NCBI GenBank assembly: GCA_920105625.2
Contig: OV050030.1
Span: 82,425,400-82,489,399, forward strand
Reading direction: 5' to 3'
Length of the DNA: 64,000 nt
Origin: Clusia tigrina
Lineage: Eukaryota > Arthropoda > Insecta > Diptera > Clusiidae
A program made the translations under genes and the position numbers. Each line of letters starts with the position of its first letter. Positions within the stretch are counted from its first letter, which is position 1. This document shows, in pieces, positions 1 to 13,170 of this stretch. The notes beneath the pieces are model-generated. The model made no database searches. It saw only the letters and a program-made list of their open reading frames with translations, and was not told the DNA's origin.

Positions 1-1
1 C

Positions 2-712
2 TGCAGATTCGGAGCTCCCCTTGAGTTGCACTCGGATCAAGGCAGAAATTTCGAGTCAACCATATTCAGGGAAATGCGTGAATTGATGGGCATACACAAA
101 ACTCGCACAACTCATTTGCACCCGCAATGCGATGGAATGGTGGAAAGATTTAATCGTACGCTTCAGGAACACCTAAGGAAAGTCGTAGACAGAAATCAAA
201 AAGACTGGGACCAAAACATACCCCTGTTCTTATTGGCATACCAATCGGCAACTCACGATACAACATCTACAACACTAGCTAAGGCTATTTTCAGTTGTGA
301 CATAAGATTACCTGCAAATCTGAAATTCGGTGCCTACGCATCTACGGAAGTTTCTTATAGCAGTTATGTAGCTGACAAACAAAGACAGTTGAATGAAATT
401 CATGGAAACATCAGAAAGCGCACACTACTGTGTGATAAAATGAAAGCCAGATATGATCTACGAGCAAACTCCAAGGGATTTCAGGAAGAGCAGCTAGTTA
501 TGCTTCATAATCCGCAAAGGAGAAAGGGATTATCGCCAAAACTGCAAACACACTGGGAAGTTCCTTACAAAGTGATAAAGCAAATCAACGATGTAGTATA
601 CATATAGTGTTGGCGACAAATATCAAGATCAAAATGAAAGTCGTTCATTTGGAGAGGCTATCTCCTTATAAAGGTTGCAGTACTATCTTTGTTCAGGACG
701 AACAAGATTAAG
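2..712 (+). pseudogene. pol: Ty3/gypsy (mdg1/412-like) integrase C-terminal part
   Basis: This is the C-terminal part of a retrotransposon integrase, cut by the window edge. It contains the second catalytic Asp context (HSDQGRNFES) and the catalytic Glu context (DGMVERFNRTLQ), followed by the chromo-like tail with the family-typical phrase VVHLERLSPY near 640-665. The frame is open from base 2 to a stop at 605-607. A frameshift then carries the last residues to about 712. DGMVERFNRTL with VVHLxRLxPY is typical of mdg1/412-type gypsy pol ends; the precise family is inferred. Confidence 0.85.
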
Positions 713-719
713 CCGAGGG

Positions 720-1978
<1,259 letters not shown>

Positions 1979-1996
1979 TGGTGACCCTGACGTGGT
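1979..1996 (+). other. Candidate primer-binding site
   Basis: TGGTGACCCTGACGTGGT immediately follows a CA dinucleotide at the proposed LTR end. TGG-starting sequences here pair with a tRNA 3' CCA end in LTR elements. The tRNA is not identified. Confidence 0.45.
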
Positions 1997-2144
1997 ACAC
2001 AAGCTATGACTACATTCACAAAGAGTCACCCACCTGTGGTAAAAGTTTATTGTGAAATCAGTTGCGTGAGCCAGGCCATAACATAGCTCTGTAAACACTA
2101 TATTCATCAAGAGTCAACATTATATTCATCAAGAGTGAACGAAG

Positions 2145-3640
2145 ATGAATATTGCAGAGATAACCGACACCCAGTCACACATTGGCAAGGAAGTGGAACG
2201 TCATTTCGAGAACTTCAGGAAGGCGAATAAGGCACGCAAGGCAAAGCGTGCTTATGTCGAAGGGAAGAATACCAAAGGTATCATCAAGCACTGGAAGCTG
2301 AAGTCCCACTAGCGAAACGCCAGGAATATTCTTACTTCACAAACGATTTCTTTACTCAAACAAAGGTTGTGCGGGACACCTACTTTCCTAAACTGCAGGA
2401 AGTGTGTATTCCATTACAGCAACAGGCAGAAAGAGACAGATTGAGGACAGTGTCATCACCGAGCCGAACTCACATTCAGCATCTTGAGGAATCAACCACC
2501 ACATCGAAAGCCAATATAGCAGTTCCATTTATGTCAGCAAGTGTAGCCGGCCAAATCAGCTTACAAAAAATTGCCGCCAGACAACTTGAGGCAACGTTGG
2601 AACGTGTCACCAAGGCACTTCAACAACCACAAACTGCAAATTATGCGAAGGTGATGTTGGAAACTATATCCACTCATTGGGCAAATTATTTTCCGCGGCA
2701 CGAGGTCATCTGTCTTGAAAATGGAAGGCTATGATGTAAATCGCACATTTGAACTGGAAAATACTGTAAAACAAGTGACTATCAGTCTACATCAAGTACT
2801 CAGAGAAGCACGCAAGGGCAAGTCTAAACTACAAGAAGTCACATTGTCCAAAATTGGAATTCCCAAATTCAGCGGATCATACACTGAATAGCAAGCATTT
2901 CACGATTTATATACCAATCCATAAATCAAATATTGGGAACGCACAAATGATCCATGAATCAAATAATGGGAGCGTACCTGAAAAATACTTTGACAGGTGA
3001 AGCATCAAAAATAATTTCACATATAACTGTCTCCCGTAATAACTACGACATGGCTTGGCAAACAATTAAGGCTCGGTATTCAAATAAGAGGCTCATCATG
3101 ACTGGGTTTATGCTAAAAGTTTTCAACCTTCCAGTGGTGGATTCATCAGAAGGGCTCAGAGCACTCTATGACAATACAAACGAGTGTCTCTTGAGCATTG
3201 AAGCGTTGAACACCGAAATTGATGGATGGGATCCACTGTTGGTATATACGAGTATTTTAATCAAAAAGCTTGATAAACGCACGCATGCATTGTTCGAGCA
3301 ATCTTTGGCTAACCCTCGTGAATTTCCAAAATTGGGGGAACTCCTCGAATTTATCGAAAAAAGATTCCAAGCACTACAGCTCTTGGAAATTAAAGCAAGA
3401 CCAGAAGTGAAGCGAAGGGTAGCATCATTGATTGCCAAAGGCTCGTGCCCTTATTGCAACAAACACCATGCGCTATACATGTGTGAAGGGTTTCTTAAAA
3501 TGTAGCCTAAAACCAGATTTTATGAAATAAAAAAACTGAAGGTTTGCATAAATTGTCTGAAGCCCGATCATACTGTATCAGAGTGCAAAATAAAAGGATG
3601 CACCATTTGTGTAAAAAAACACAACACCTTGCTACACTTC
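2145..3640 (+). pseudogene. gag: BEL/Pao gag, broken
   Basis: A candidate start is the ATG at 2145. The frame is lost near 2270, continues at 2369-2734, is lost again, and resumes from about 2954 to 3505. The 2954-3505 stretch has the BEL/Pao gag core (MAWQTIKARYSNKRL, then a helical region). It ends in a CCHC-like knuckle (CPYCNKHHALYMC at about 3447-3485), and a second Cys/His cluster (CINCLKPDHTVSEC) lies in another frame at about 3548-3590. Gag packages the element RNA in particles. At least three frame disruptions are visible. Confidence 0.8.
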
Positions 3641-4087
3641 GAACAACTACAACAACAGAACAAGAAGAACAGTACGAATATCGAATCAACTAATCAAGGT
3701 TCATCAATGATTGCATCAACAACTTCTTCTCGGACTAATACCTCATTAACAACAACAACGAAAGGTTCATACGTGTTCTTAGCAACAGCTCTAGTACAAA
3801 ACAGCAGCGGGATCAACTGTAAGGCAATATTGGACTCAGGGACCCAAGTAAACCATATATCTAAAAGATATGCAAACAAACTAGGTTTGAAATCAATACA
3901 TCATTCCTTACAAATCGCAAGGATTGGTAACAACACATCATGTGCCGGCAACTACACAAACATTACTATCGCTTCTACAATTACGGGCTTCACAAACCAC
4001 ATTGACACGCACATAATTGATCAAATAACCAATGATCAACCCATTAGTAACATTGACATCAGCAAATGGAAACTCCAAGAAATATAA
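3629..4087 (+). pseudogene. pol: BEL/Pao aspartic protease region
   Basis: The motif LDSGTQVNHISKRYANKLGL lies near 3830-3890. LDSG is the catalytic aspartic protease signature and the following segment is typical of the retropepsin of BEL/Pao pol. The frame closes at 4087 while pol should continue, so at least one stop or frameshift separates it from RT. Confidence 0.8.
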
Positions 4088-4451
4088 AATTGGTTGACCC
4101 AACCTTTCACCAGTCTGCGAAGGTGGCCTTACTAATTGGAGCTGAATTGTACTCCTCTCGAATGTCATTGGACAGATAAAATTAGCCAAGCATTTACCTA
4201 CACTTCAGAATACTGTATTGGGATGGGTAGTACTGGGAAAGGCTGCAACTGAAACTTCGGACTCTGTACTCAGCGGACTTGGCTATGAGGACGACGCTCT
4301 TAATTAACAAGTTTCACGATTTTGGGAATTAGAAGAAGTCAATAATGAAACTAAACTTGTTAGTGAAGATTAAGCACGATGTGAGGAAATCTTTAAAACT
4401 ACAACAACCCGTGATAATGATGGTCGCTACACTGTACAGTTACCATTAAAA

Positions 4452-6209
4452 ATGGATCCTGTGGTTCTCGGAAACTCTTGCAGCATGGCGATTCAGCGCT
4501 TCAGGTCGTTTGAAGCTCGCTTGGATAAATCCAGTGAACTAAAGCAAGCATATTCAACCTTCATCAAAGAATATGAAAATCTTGGGCACATGAACGAAAT
4601 AAAGTACAAAAATATAAGCCAAAGGCGGTACTTTATACCTCATCATTGTGTATTCAAACCGGAAAGCACAACCACAAAATTGAGGGTAGTTTTTGATGCC
4701 TCTGCAAAAACATTAACATTAAGTGGGCCAGTAGTACAAGACAATCTTTTCTCAATTCTGCTGCGATTCAGGCAGCATCCATTTGCTGTGCCTTCAGATA
4801 TTGCTAAGATGTACAGGCAATTCCGCGTGACAGAAGAAGACTCCAATTTCAAAATAATAATTTGGAGGAATTCTGTAACTCAGCCATTCAAGTTCTACAA
4901 ACTAAAGACAGTAACATATGGCACCAAGTCGGCTCCATATCTAGCTACAAGGTGCCTAAACCAATTGGCTGAAGATGAAGGAGCATCCTTTCCATTAGCT
5001 GCTGCTGTCACAGTCAAGGATTTCTACGTTGATGACTTAATGAGCTCATCCAAAACTTTAGACGAGGCACTCAGAACTCAGGATGAGTTAATAAAAATGA
5101 TAAAACGTGGAGGGTTACAACTGAGCAAATGGTGTTCCAATCACGAAATGTTGTGGCGAAACTTAAATTCAGAAGATCGCGGAATCAAACTGGACATTTC
5201 TGCAAATGGTGATCAATTCACTAAAACTCTTGAGCTAATCTGGCAACCTCAGTCTGACAACTTCTGCATTTAATCATCATGGCCACCACCAAAAAGGCTG
5301 ACAAAACGCTCTGTATTAGCAGATATATCCCAGCTATTCGATCCGATAGGATTTGTAAATCCAGTAGTAGTTACTGGGAAGGTTTTTCTCCAACAACTCT
5401 GGGAATTGAATTTGGATAGGGATGTCGCCCTACCTCAAGAGTTACATACCAAGTGGCTCTGATTTAGGAACCAGCTTCCTCAATTAGCTACACTTTGTTT
5501 ACCAAGACATGTGCTTCCTTCCGAACCACTTGGAATTCAAGAACACGGTTTCTCAGATGCCAGCGAAATAGCGTATGGGGCATGCATTTACCTCAGATCT
5601 GAGGACATTAGGGGACATTTTTTGGCGCACTTACTATGTGCGAAGTCCAGCTCCGAGGAAGAAACAATCCTTAGCGAGACTAGAGCTCTGCGCAGCCAAA
5701 CTACTAGTACAACTTATTAGAAAGGTTCAGCAAGCACTGACAATAACTTTTGATGAAATAGTTTGCTGGACCGATTCAACCATTATCTTAGCCTGGATAA
5801 CATCACCGTCTGCCAGCATGAATACCTTCGTGGCAAACAGAGTGGTCAGCATTCAACGTTCAACAACAGGCAGTCAATGGAGACATATAGCAGGTGACGA
5901 AAATCCAGCTGATATTATATCCAGGCGAACTCATAAAATCGAGGTTATGGTTCCATTCTTATATTCTGACAAAAAATATTGGCCTATACAGCCAACCATT
6001 ACGTCAAACTGGAAGCAAGAGCGGAAAAAAAAGAAAACTTTTCTCACTACCACGCATCAACCAGCATTCATTGAACAAATAAATTCTCACAATTCGTTTA
6101 AAAGATTGCAGCGAACAATGGCATTCACTCATAGATTCATAAACAACTGTCGGCTACAAACGGCGAAGAGAATATTAAAAATACATCCCACCATTGAAGA
6201 ACTAGATTA
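4452..6209 (+). pseudogene. pol: BEL/Pao reverse transcriptase and RNase H
   Basis: The segment 4452-5273 carries RT motifs in order: LRVVFDASAKT, FAVPSDIAKMYRQF (catalytic Asp region), TYGTKSAPYLATRC and FYVDDLMSS (YVDD, near 5025-5050). The RNase H region follows at 5511-6209 in shifted frames, with FSDASEIAYGACIY, CWTDSTIILAWI and HIAGDENPADIISRR, a BEL/Pao RNase H arrangement. Stops near 5273 and a shift around 5575-5600 break it. RT and RNase H copy the element RNA into DNA. Confidence 0.9.
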
Positions 6210-7560
6210 GGCGTTAAGAACCATTATAAAGCATATCCAGAAACAGTCATTTGCATCAGAAATAACCCAACTCAAGAAAAGAAAGGAGGTAAATAGCTGG
6301 AGTCCACTTTCTCCATTTACTCCATATTTGGTGGAGGGAATTATAAGAGTAGGTAGTAGAATATAAATGTCAAAACTACCGTTTCCGGCTCAACATCAAA
6401 TATTGCTTCCTCATTCCAATCCAATTGTCATCCTGCTAGTACAGCAATATCATGAAAACAAAATGCATGCGGCCCCAATGGCATTACTAGAAGCCCTGAG
6501 AGGAAAATTCTGGCTGCTGTGAGCTAATGAAATCACAAAATCGGTGTGCAAAAACCGCCGCAAATGCTTTGTTGCACGCCCCGCAGGTATTTCCCAACTC
6601 ATTGGAAAGTTACCCATTGAGCGGGTACAACCAGCTATGCCATTTACAAACATAGGGATTGATTTTTGTGGACCATTTCAAATACATTAGAGGAAAACGT
6701 CCCACAAAGGCATATATTGCAGTGTTCATATCCACGAAGGATATTCACTTGGAAATAGTATCAGACCTTACAACAGCTGCTTTCATCAAGGCGCTGAAAA
6801 GATTTTCATCACGCAGAGGTATTCCAGCAAAATATTCACTGACAACCCCACTAACTTCAAGGGAGCCCAATAAAAATTGCAGGAACTACAGATATTGTTG
6901 AAGGATTAAACCAATAAGATTGAGCAGCATGTTACTCAAAAGGGTATCAAATGGATCAACATTCCAGCCAGATCTCCTCATGTAGACGGAATATGGGAGC
7001 AGGAGTAAAATTATTAAACTACTATAACTTGACCTATGAACAACTGCTGACAGTTGTGGTTGAAATTGAAGGCTTATTGAATTCTAGACCACTAACGCAA
7101 ATATCCACAAGTCCAAATGACTTCCGAGCACTTTTACCCAATAGCTTTCATGGGCTTGAACCAATTTGTGGGCAATCAACCCGGGTACCAGGTGAAAGCT
7201 TGCTATCCCAATGGAAAGAACTTAACAAAATAATGCAACAGTTTTGGGAGCGCTGGTCAAAGGAGTATCTTCAAAGGCTTCAACCACGAACGAAATGGCG
7301 AAAACCTTCCGAAAACATCCCGGAAGGTACACTGGTGCTACTCCAGGATGATATCTGACCTCCACGTCAATGGCGACTAGGAAGAATAGTGAAGGTTCAC
7401 AAAGTAAATTACGGTTTGGTACGAACTGTGGACCTCAAGGTCGGTTCAAGAAACACCTCCCGGTCCATACATCGAATTTGCCCTTTACCACCAGATTGTC
7501 AACCTATAACTCCTCTCGATAAATATTCAGAAACTGACTCAAGTGAATTGAAGCCGTCTC
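6210..7560 (+). pseudogene. pol: BEL/Pao integrase with DUF5641-type C-terminus
   Basis: An integrase zinc-binding region is recognisable around 6440-6590. The core begins with IGIDFCGPF at about 6655 (first catalytic Asp). Segments 6659-6901 and 6951-7358 are in different frames. The C-terminal part has LLNSRPLTQ and WERWSKEYLQRLQ, then a segment to about 7500 (SIHRICPLP) that is typical of DUF5641 at the end of BEL/Pao integrases. Breaks near 6900 and 7358. Confidence 0.85.
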
Positions 7561-7689
7561 AGCCAAAGCAGCAGGTTCTTTCCTTATATACAACAGGCCG
7601 ATCTGTCAGGCGAAAACCAAGATTCAACCCAAGGCTAGAGTGCAGCAATATGGACGAATCAGTAAAAGAACCTTCATATGAAAGAAGGA

Positions 7690-9393
7690 TAATTTCATCA
7701 GGTATTCTAGGATTGCTTACCATGAATTTAATCACCACAGCCATAGCTCTCACTTCAAGCAGCAACTTGGTAGAAATTACACCATTCGAACATAACCCTG
7801 GGATTTATTTTGAAGACATGGGAACAATGAATTTGATTCAAAGTATTCGAATATACTGGTGTATTTGAATCTTAGTTCTTACTTTGCTGAACTTAATGGA
7901 TTCAAATCAAACTTTTATGGCATCAAAAATATATGTGAAAAAACCAATTATTTCTTAAAATACTGTCGTGCCACCGTAAATGAGATTGAACAAAAAATTT
8001 AAGACTTACAACGTATCAATTAACTGATTCATCACCACCATGTTAGGCTTAAAAGTGCACCACTAGAAATCATTGGCAGTATACAACATAGTTTATTTGG
8101 TGTCCTTGACAAGGCATATGCTGATTATATCGAAGGAGAAATAGCAAAATCTTCTGAAAATGAAAATCATTTACTTGAGCTCGCAAAAAGACACAAGTCC
8201 ATGCTCCAATCAACTCGTAATTTGTTTCGGAAGACTACTGATCAGATTAACGACCAGTTCAAAACACTAAAGGAACATTTAAACGAAGCAGTTCAGGTCG
8301 AAATATTTACGGCTCTATCAGGATACTCACTCATGCTAATGAACACCTATGAGAAAATACAAACCGAAGTTCTCAGCACTACACAGGCAAAACTAGCACA
8401 CAATTATTGTCACCGGAACAGCTTAAACAACAAATTTACTTCATACGAGAACAATTGCGAGAGGACTTATTATCAATTTACAAAATGATGACTTCAAAGG
8501 GAAGAGTAAAAAGAGAAAAGATTGTACTCAAACTTCAAATTCCGTTACTAAGCTTGGAAACATTCAGTCTTATGCATCTGTATCCCTTGCCAACTCGAGT
8601 AGCAGACAAGTTCTTGTTCATTCAACCAACAACCGAGTATTTATCAATCAACTTACACAGGGACGCTTACTTTCCGCTAAATACAATGGAGCTCAACTCG
8701 TGCTACCAAATGAAAAATTGCAAATTTATTTGTACTCAAGGGCGACCCATATATTCTAAGGAATCATCAGTCTCCCAATGCGAGGTCAGCATGCTCAATG
8801 ACAACAAATCGGACTTAGCTCTCTGCAGGGTTATGGCCACGATTCCTTCTCATTATTGGATTCAGCTAAAGGCTCCCGGGCAATGGCTATTTTCGGTATC
8901 AACAACATCCGTCATCAATGTGGTTTGCAAAATGCAGCATGAAAGAAGAGAAATCTCCGGCAGTAGTATCATCAGCCTAGCATCAGGATGCATAATTCAC
9001 CACAAAACAATGACGATCCAAGCACCAAACACTTTCGAGACCTCTGCAACATACACAAAGACTATTAACAGTAATTTAACAGAAATTATTTTGAATCACT
9101 CATATTTGCAGTCACATGCAATTTCATCAGCACCATTGCCAGAATTCGACACGGAAGGTGGCAAGGAGCCACTAATGTCAATGAAGCAGCACACCACGTT
9201 TGACAAGGTCCATCATGTACATCACTATATAGTTATGTATCTCATCATCGGCGCTGTCATCATACTAGCGATATACACATACCAACAAAAAAAAAACCAC
9301 GCGAAATTTACATTGAGAAGCCTCGGAATACCCTTGGACACCTTTAATAGGGGGAAGATGTTCATGAAGAACATGACTTTCAATCCACATTAA
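7690..9393 (+). pseudogene. env: Env-like gene of BEL/Pao element, broken
   Basis: A hydrophobic N-terminal stretch (about 7690-7760) looks like a signal peptide and is followed by a Pro-Phe-Glu-His-Asn-Pro-Gly context. The middle (about 8040-8400) is helical and hydrophilic, resembling the fusion-protein-type env of insect retroelements. The C-terminal frame 8407-9393 ends with a hydrophobic anchor (YLIIGAVIILAIY, near 9235-9275) and a basic tail. The N-terminal env segment is in frame with the end of integrase (7389-7868). Stops near 7868 and shifts near 8200 and 8450 disrupt it. The env assignment is inference from layout and topology. Confidence 0.7.
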
Positions 9394-9745
9394 CACACTA
9401 TCCACAGTCACATTCCTAAGTATGTGCTGGGAAAATATAAATCATTTTTATTTAACAAATTTACTCTAATTGCTCACTTCTTATCGCAACGGTGCTGGGA
9501 ATTTGATTGCATAATGTCTTACGCAATAAATTCTGCAGTACCTTGCCAATTATGTTTAAATTTGTATATTGAATTGCATTTATTTCGTCCGCTAGCTACC
9601 GTGAGAACAAAACCATTCACACGGTTTTGCGCTGACACAGCACACCGGCTTAAATAATTATATATATTAGTAATAATTTTAATATAAATATAGGGCAATT
9701 TTGTACTTACAATCAGGGCAATTTTGTACTTACAATCAGAGTAAT
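9359..9745 (+). repeat. 3' LTR of BEL/Pao element, truncated
   Basis: It starts TGTTCATGAAGAACATGA and matches the 5' LTR through the segment ending cttacaatca. Near its end the unit gggcaattttgtacttacaa is present twice in tandem (about 9692-9738), whereas the 5' LTR has it once. After about 9745 the homology ends and a minus-strand gypsy pol begins. Confidence 0.8.
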
Positions 9746-10706
9746 TCACCATCCTCAGCGCCCTTGGAGATTTTCGAGTCTAAAACTTGGTTTGCACTGG
9801 TTTCCGGGCCTGCCGCTGTATCTTTAGGAGCATCAGAATTATTTAGGGTGTCAGAACTACGATTAGTTACCATTTGGGCGATGTGACGTTTGATCAATGT
9901 GTTGGTTTTAGAGATTGTGCAAGTATACGTTCGTAATCCTAGCCGCTCCTTCCTATTGCCAATTATTCTTGTTTGGGTCGGAATAATCTTGAATGAAAAC
10001 TGGTGCACCTTCTTCGAAAATCATATCTCTCGAACCTCTATGGTTCTTCACGTTGTTAAGTAGCTTCCTTTCGATTTCACATTTTACTAGGGGTGGTTTC
10101 AATAAGCTAAACCGACTTTTTAGTTCCCTACCTAACAGGAATTTCCCTGTAGTACAATGCTGCATACCTCTATAGTCAAAAAGAAACCTATCGATTATAA
10201 CATCTAAATCTTCATAATTGTCACTGGTCAAGTTTGCTATCAGGGACTTCTTAAATGTTTTTAAAAAATTTTCTGCTTGACGGTTTGTAGCAGGAAAGCC
10301 TGGTGGGGTTAACACATGTTTTATGCTATTCTTTTTTAGAAAATGTTGAAATTCGCCTGCCGTAAACTGGCTACCGTTGTCGCTAACCAAAATGTCAACT
10401 AAACCGAACCTACTGAACATTTCTCTTAGCTTTGTAACTGTAAAAGCAGATGTGATATGTTTGGTTTTAAAAATTTCAACCCATACTATGAGGAAGTAAC
10501 AATTTTTTATAGGTCACGCAAAATCTAAATGAATTCAACACCAAATCTAAATGAATTGGCGTCCATGGAATTAGTCCACTTTTCTCTGGACTTGGTTGCA
10601 GCTCTTTGCATGACACACAATTGGAAAGTAAAGTCTCTATGTCCTTATCTATATTAGGCCACCATATGTAGGATCGATCTAAAGACTTAGTTTTTACGAT
10701 ACCCAT
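9745..10706 (-). pseudogene. pol: Gypsy integrase, broken
   Basis: The segment 10706-10476 carries the zinc-finger end (YIWWPNIDKDIETLL and CVSCKELQP). The core segment 10420-9953 carries VSDNGSQFTAGEF (second Asp) and PGFPATNRQAENFLKTF (Glu region; a Gly is usually found where Arg now stands). The tail at 10008-9745 (LGLRTYTCTISKTN, LIKRHIAQM) is the basic C-terminus. It stops exactly at the BEL/Pao LTR boundary. Confidence 0.88.
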
Positions 10707-10959
10707 ATGGGAAGCATGTAGCTCAGTTACAATTCGTTTTCTTAAACTGTTAAGAATTATACATCTAAATCCTCAAAATAAACAACCATACTCGATGGAG
10801 GGATCTGAGCTTTTATTCTGGAATCCTAGAAAAGTTTCACCTTTCAATGAACTTAATTTTCCACTTTCCACAGCTTCTTTCACCTTTGATAGACAAGCGT
10901 CTCTTGTAGTTTCCCTAGCAATTTTTTTGAAATTTAAATGTAACTCATTATTTGCTAAA

Positions 10960-11437
10960 ATAAAATTAATTTAATTTTGTTCTATATCCTCATTCAGATT
11001 GAGAATTTGTGGTAGTCGGGATAGATTGTCAGTAAAGTTTTCGGAACCCTTTACGTGCCGCATAGTATAATCAAAACCTGACAAAATCAATGCCACATTG
11101 GATGCATCTGTTTCTAGAACTATTGGACCCCTCTTCAGCAGGGCCAAGTTCTTGCAGTTCATGGCTGGTCTCTATTTTTCTTACTATATCCACCAGGGGT
11201 TCCTTGCCATCTGACTTTATAATGAAGGCATCGGGTTTCATCCTAAATCCTGCTCGGTGTATTGGCTTGCGATTCGCGGTAACCTATTTTTGTTTTGCGC
11301 TTTTGCCGCTGTCCACGCTACCGGCACTGGTTCTTTTCTCGGTGTATTTTTATTTCCCATAATTTGTACTCGTTTCTGCGTTGGTGCTGGTGTCTTCTTA
11401 TCTGTCGCATCCGATGCAGCTAGGGGTATAGTCGTTG
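10960..11437 (-). pseudogene. pol: Gypsy RNase H remnant
   Basis: Only pieces remain. A segment at 11162-10971 contains LETDASNVALILSGFDYTM and VKGSENFTDNLSRLP, which correspond to the start and the end of a gypsy RNase H. The middle of the domain is missing. The region 11170-11437 is low-information on this strand, with fragments of the same domain out of frame. Confidence 0.6.
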
Positions 11438-12735
11438 TTACGCCCTGAATGAAACTAAAAGGCGATCTGAAGTGATTTCCTCCTTCAGACTACTGTAAGC
11501 GCGTTGACATGATTCTGTCCATCTGAACCTAGCGTCTTTGCGTAATAAAGTATATAAAGGTTCCATGGTATTTGCAAAATTTGGAATAAATTTTGAATAA
11601 TAATTTACTAGTCCGATAAGCGCACGTAGTTTAGAAATATTCTTGGGAACAGGTGCGTCAACAATTGCAGAAACCCTGTCTTTATTTTTGGACATACCGT
11701 TTTGATCTATGTCAAATCCCAAGTACAAAATTTTTCTTGGAAAGAAAGAACATTTCTGAGCATTTAATAATAACCCGACGTTTTCAAGTTTTGCCAGCAC
11801 TCTTTCAATTGTCTTAATGTGTTTTTCTAATAAATCTCCCTAAATCACTATATCGTCTAAATAACATACCACGTTAGGAATACCGCGTAAAACATTTTCA
11901 ATCGTCTTCTGAAAAATAGGTAATCTTGTAACTTTAAAAATGCCCATGTGCGTGCTCCACGCACACAATAGTTGGGAACTTTCGTCTAACTCCAACTGGT
12001 TGTACGCGTTGAACAGGTCCAACTTAGTAAAGTAAGGGCCTTTGAGTGAAGCGAATATCTGCTCTATTCTCGGTAGTGGGTATTTTACTTCCGAAAGATC
12101 TTTATTAATAGTCGACTTGTAATCGCCGCATATACGCAAGTCGCCGTTTGACTTCAAAACCGGCACCAAAGGCGTGCCCCAATCTGAATCATCTGCTAAT
12201 ACTAAAACTCCTTTCCCCACTAATTCACCAATTTGGCATTCTATTTTACCACGTCATGCCAAGGGCAAGAGTCTTGGCTTTCAGAAAATAGGTTTTACAT
12301 TTTCTTTTAATTCTAATTTTATTTTATGAACATTATATTTCCCTAACCCACTGCTAAAAACGGTACGGAATTTGTTTTTTAATTCCGACTCTACCTTTTT
12401 TAAGCTAATTACAGGGCTTATTTCCCTACCAAAACTTGACATAAAATCTCGGCCTAAAATGGGACGTCTTGCTAACTATTATTTTTTATTTTTTTTCGGA
12501 TTACGATATATTATACTTGCAACAAACTCACCCATAGTGTCAATTGCATCACCATTGTATGCAAAGAAATGATCCTTGCACTGGTATAGTTTCGTTGCTT
12601 GAAAATATTTGTTATAATGACACCATCAATTCAATCAGCATTAACGATAAAAGGGAGGGGGCTTAGAATCACTGTTCAAATTAAAAATAGAAAATTCATT
12701 AATAACATCATCATTATCTTCTTTATATTCCTTTT
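11438..12735 (-). pseudogene. pol: Gypsy protease-end and reverse transcriptase
   Basis: Reading down from 12735, a degraded protease-to-RT linker (ILGRDFMSSFGREISPV) precedes RT. The segment 12220-11840 has DLRICGDYKSTINKDL, YFTKLDLFNAYNQLEL and CYLDDIVI (LDD catalytic box). The segment 11800-11438 has LGFDIDQNGMS and the connection domain. A stop at about 11838 separates the two, and others lie upstream near 12270. No clear LLDTG-type protease motif survives. Confidence 0.88.
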
Positions 12736-12864
12736 TATTTATTTATTTAAAAGGATTAATCACAATAATAAATTATTATAACTAATTTAAGAAGAAGAGT
12801 CATAGCTACCAGGGCCTTCAACTCGATTTTACATATTATTTTACATATTTACTTATTTAGGTAT

Positions 12865-13170
12865 TTAAATATAATTTTGGATGTGGCATTCTTTTAAGAA
12901 TTTATTAATCTTTGTTATATTATTCTTTGATGTATCTTTTAGGGAAACACTTGGAATCTGGTTATGGAATATATTTTTATGGGTTTTTTGGAAGTTGGGG
13001 CAGTTATTTAGCAGGTGTAACGAGGATATTGATTCCCCACAGAATTGACAGTTAGGTAACGATTCCCCACGTAGCAAATGCTCGTTTGAGCATTTGGTGT
13101 GTCCGATGCGGAGTCGAACGAAGTTTTTTGTTTGTTGTCGAGAGCATGTTACAGGATAATATGGTTTCAT
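12865..13170 (-). pseudogene. LINE ORF2 C-terminal Cys/His domain
   Basis: This frame continues ORF2 after a frameshift at about 13170. It contains RLRIGHTKCSNEHLL and CQFCGESISSLHLLNNC, the reverse zinc-finger-like end typical of I/Jockey ORF2 proteins. It closes at 12865. The remaining about 130 bp to the tail are 3' UTR. Confidence 0.75.

Noticed and set aside
3507..3879. Minus-strand frames across the BEL/Pao gag-protease junction
   Set aside because: The plus strand carries the knuckle and retropepsin motifs; the minus frames are shadows.
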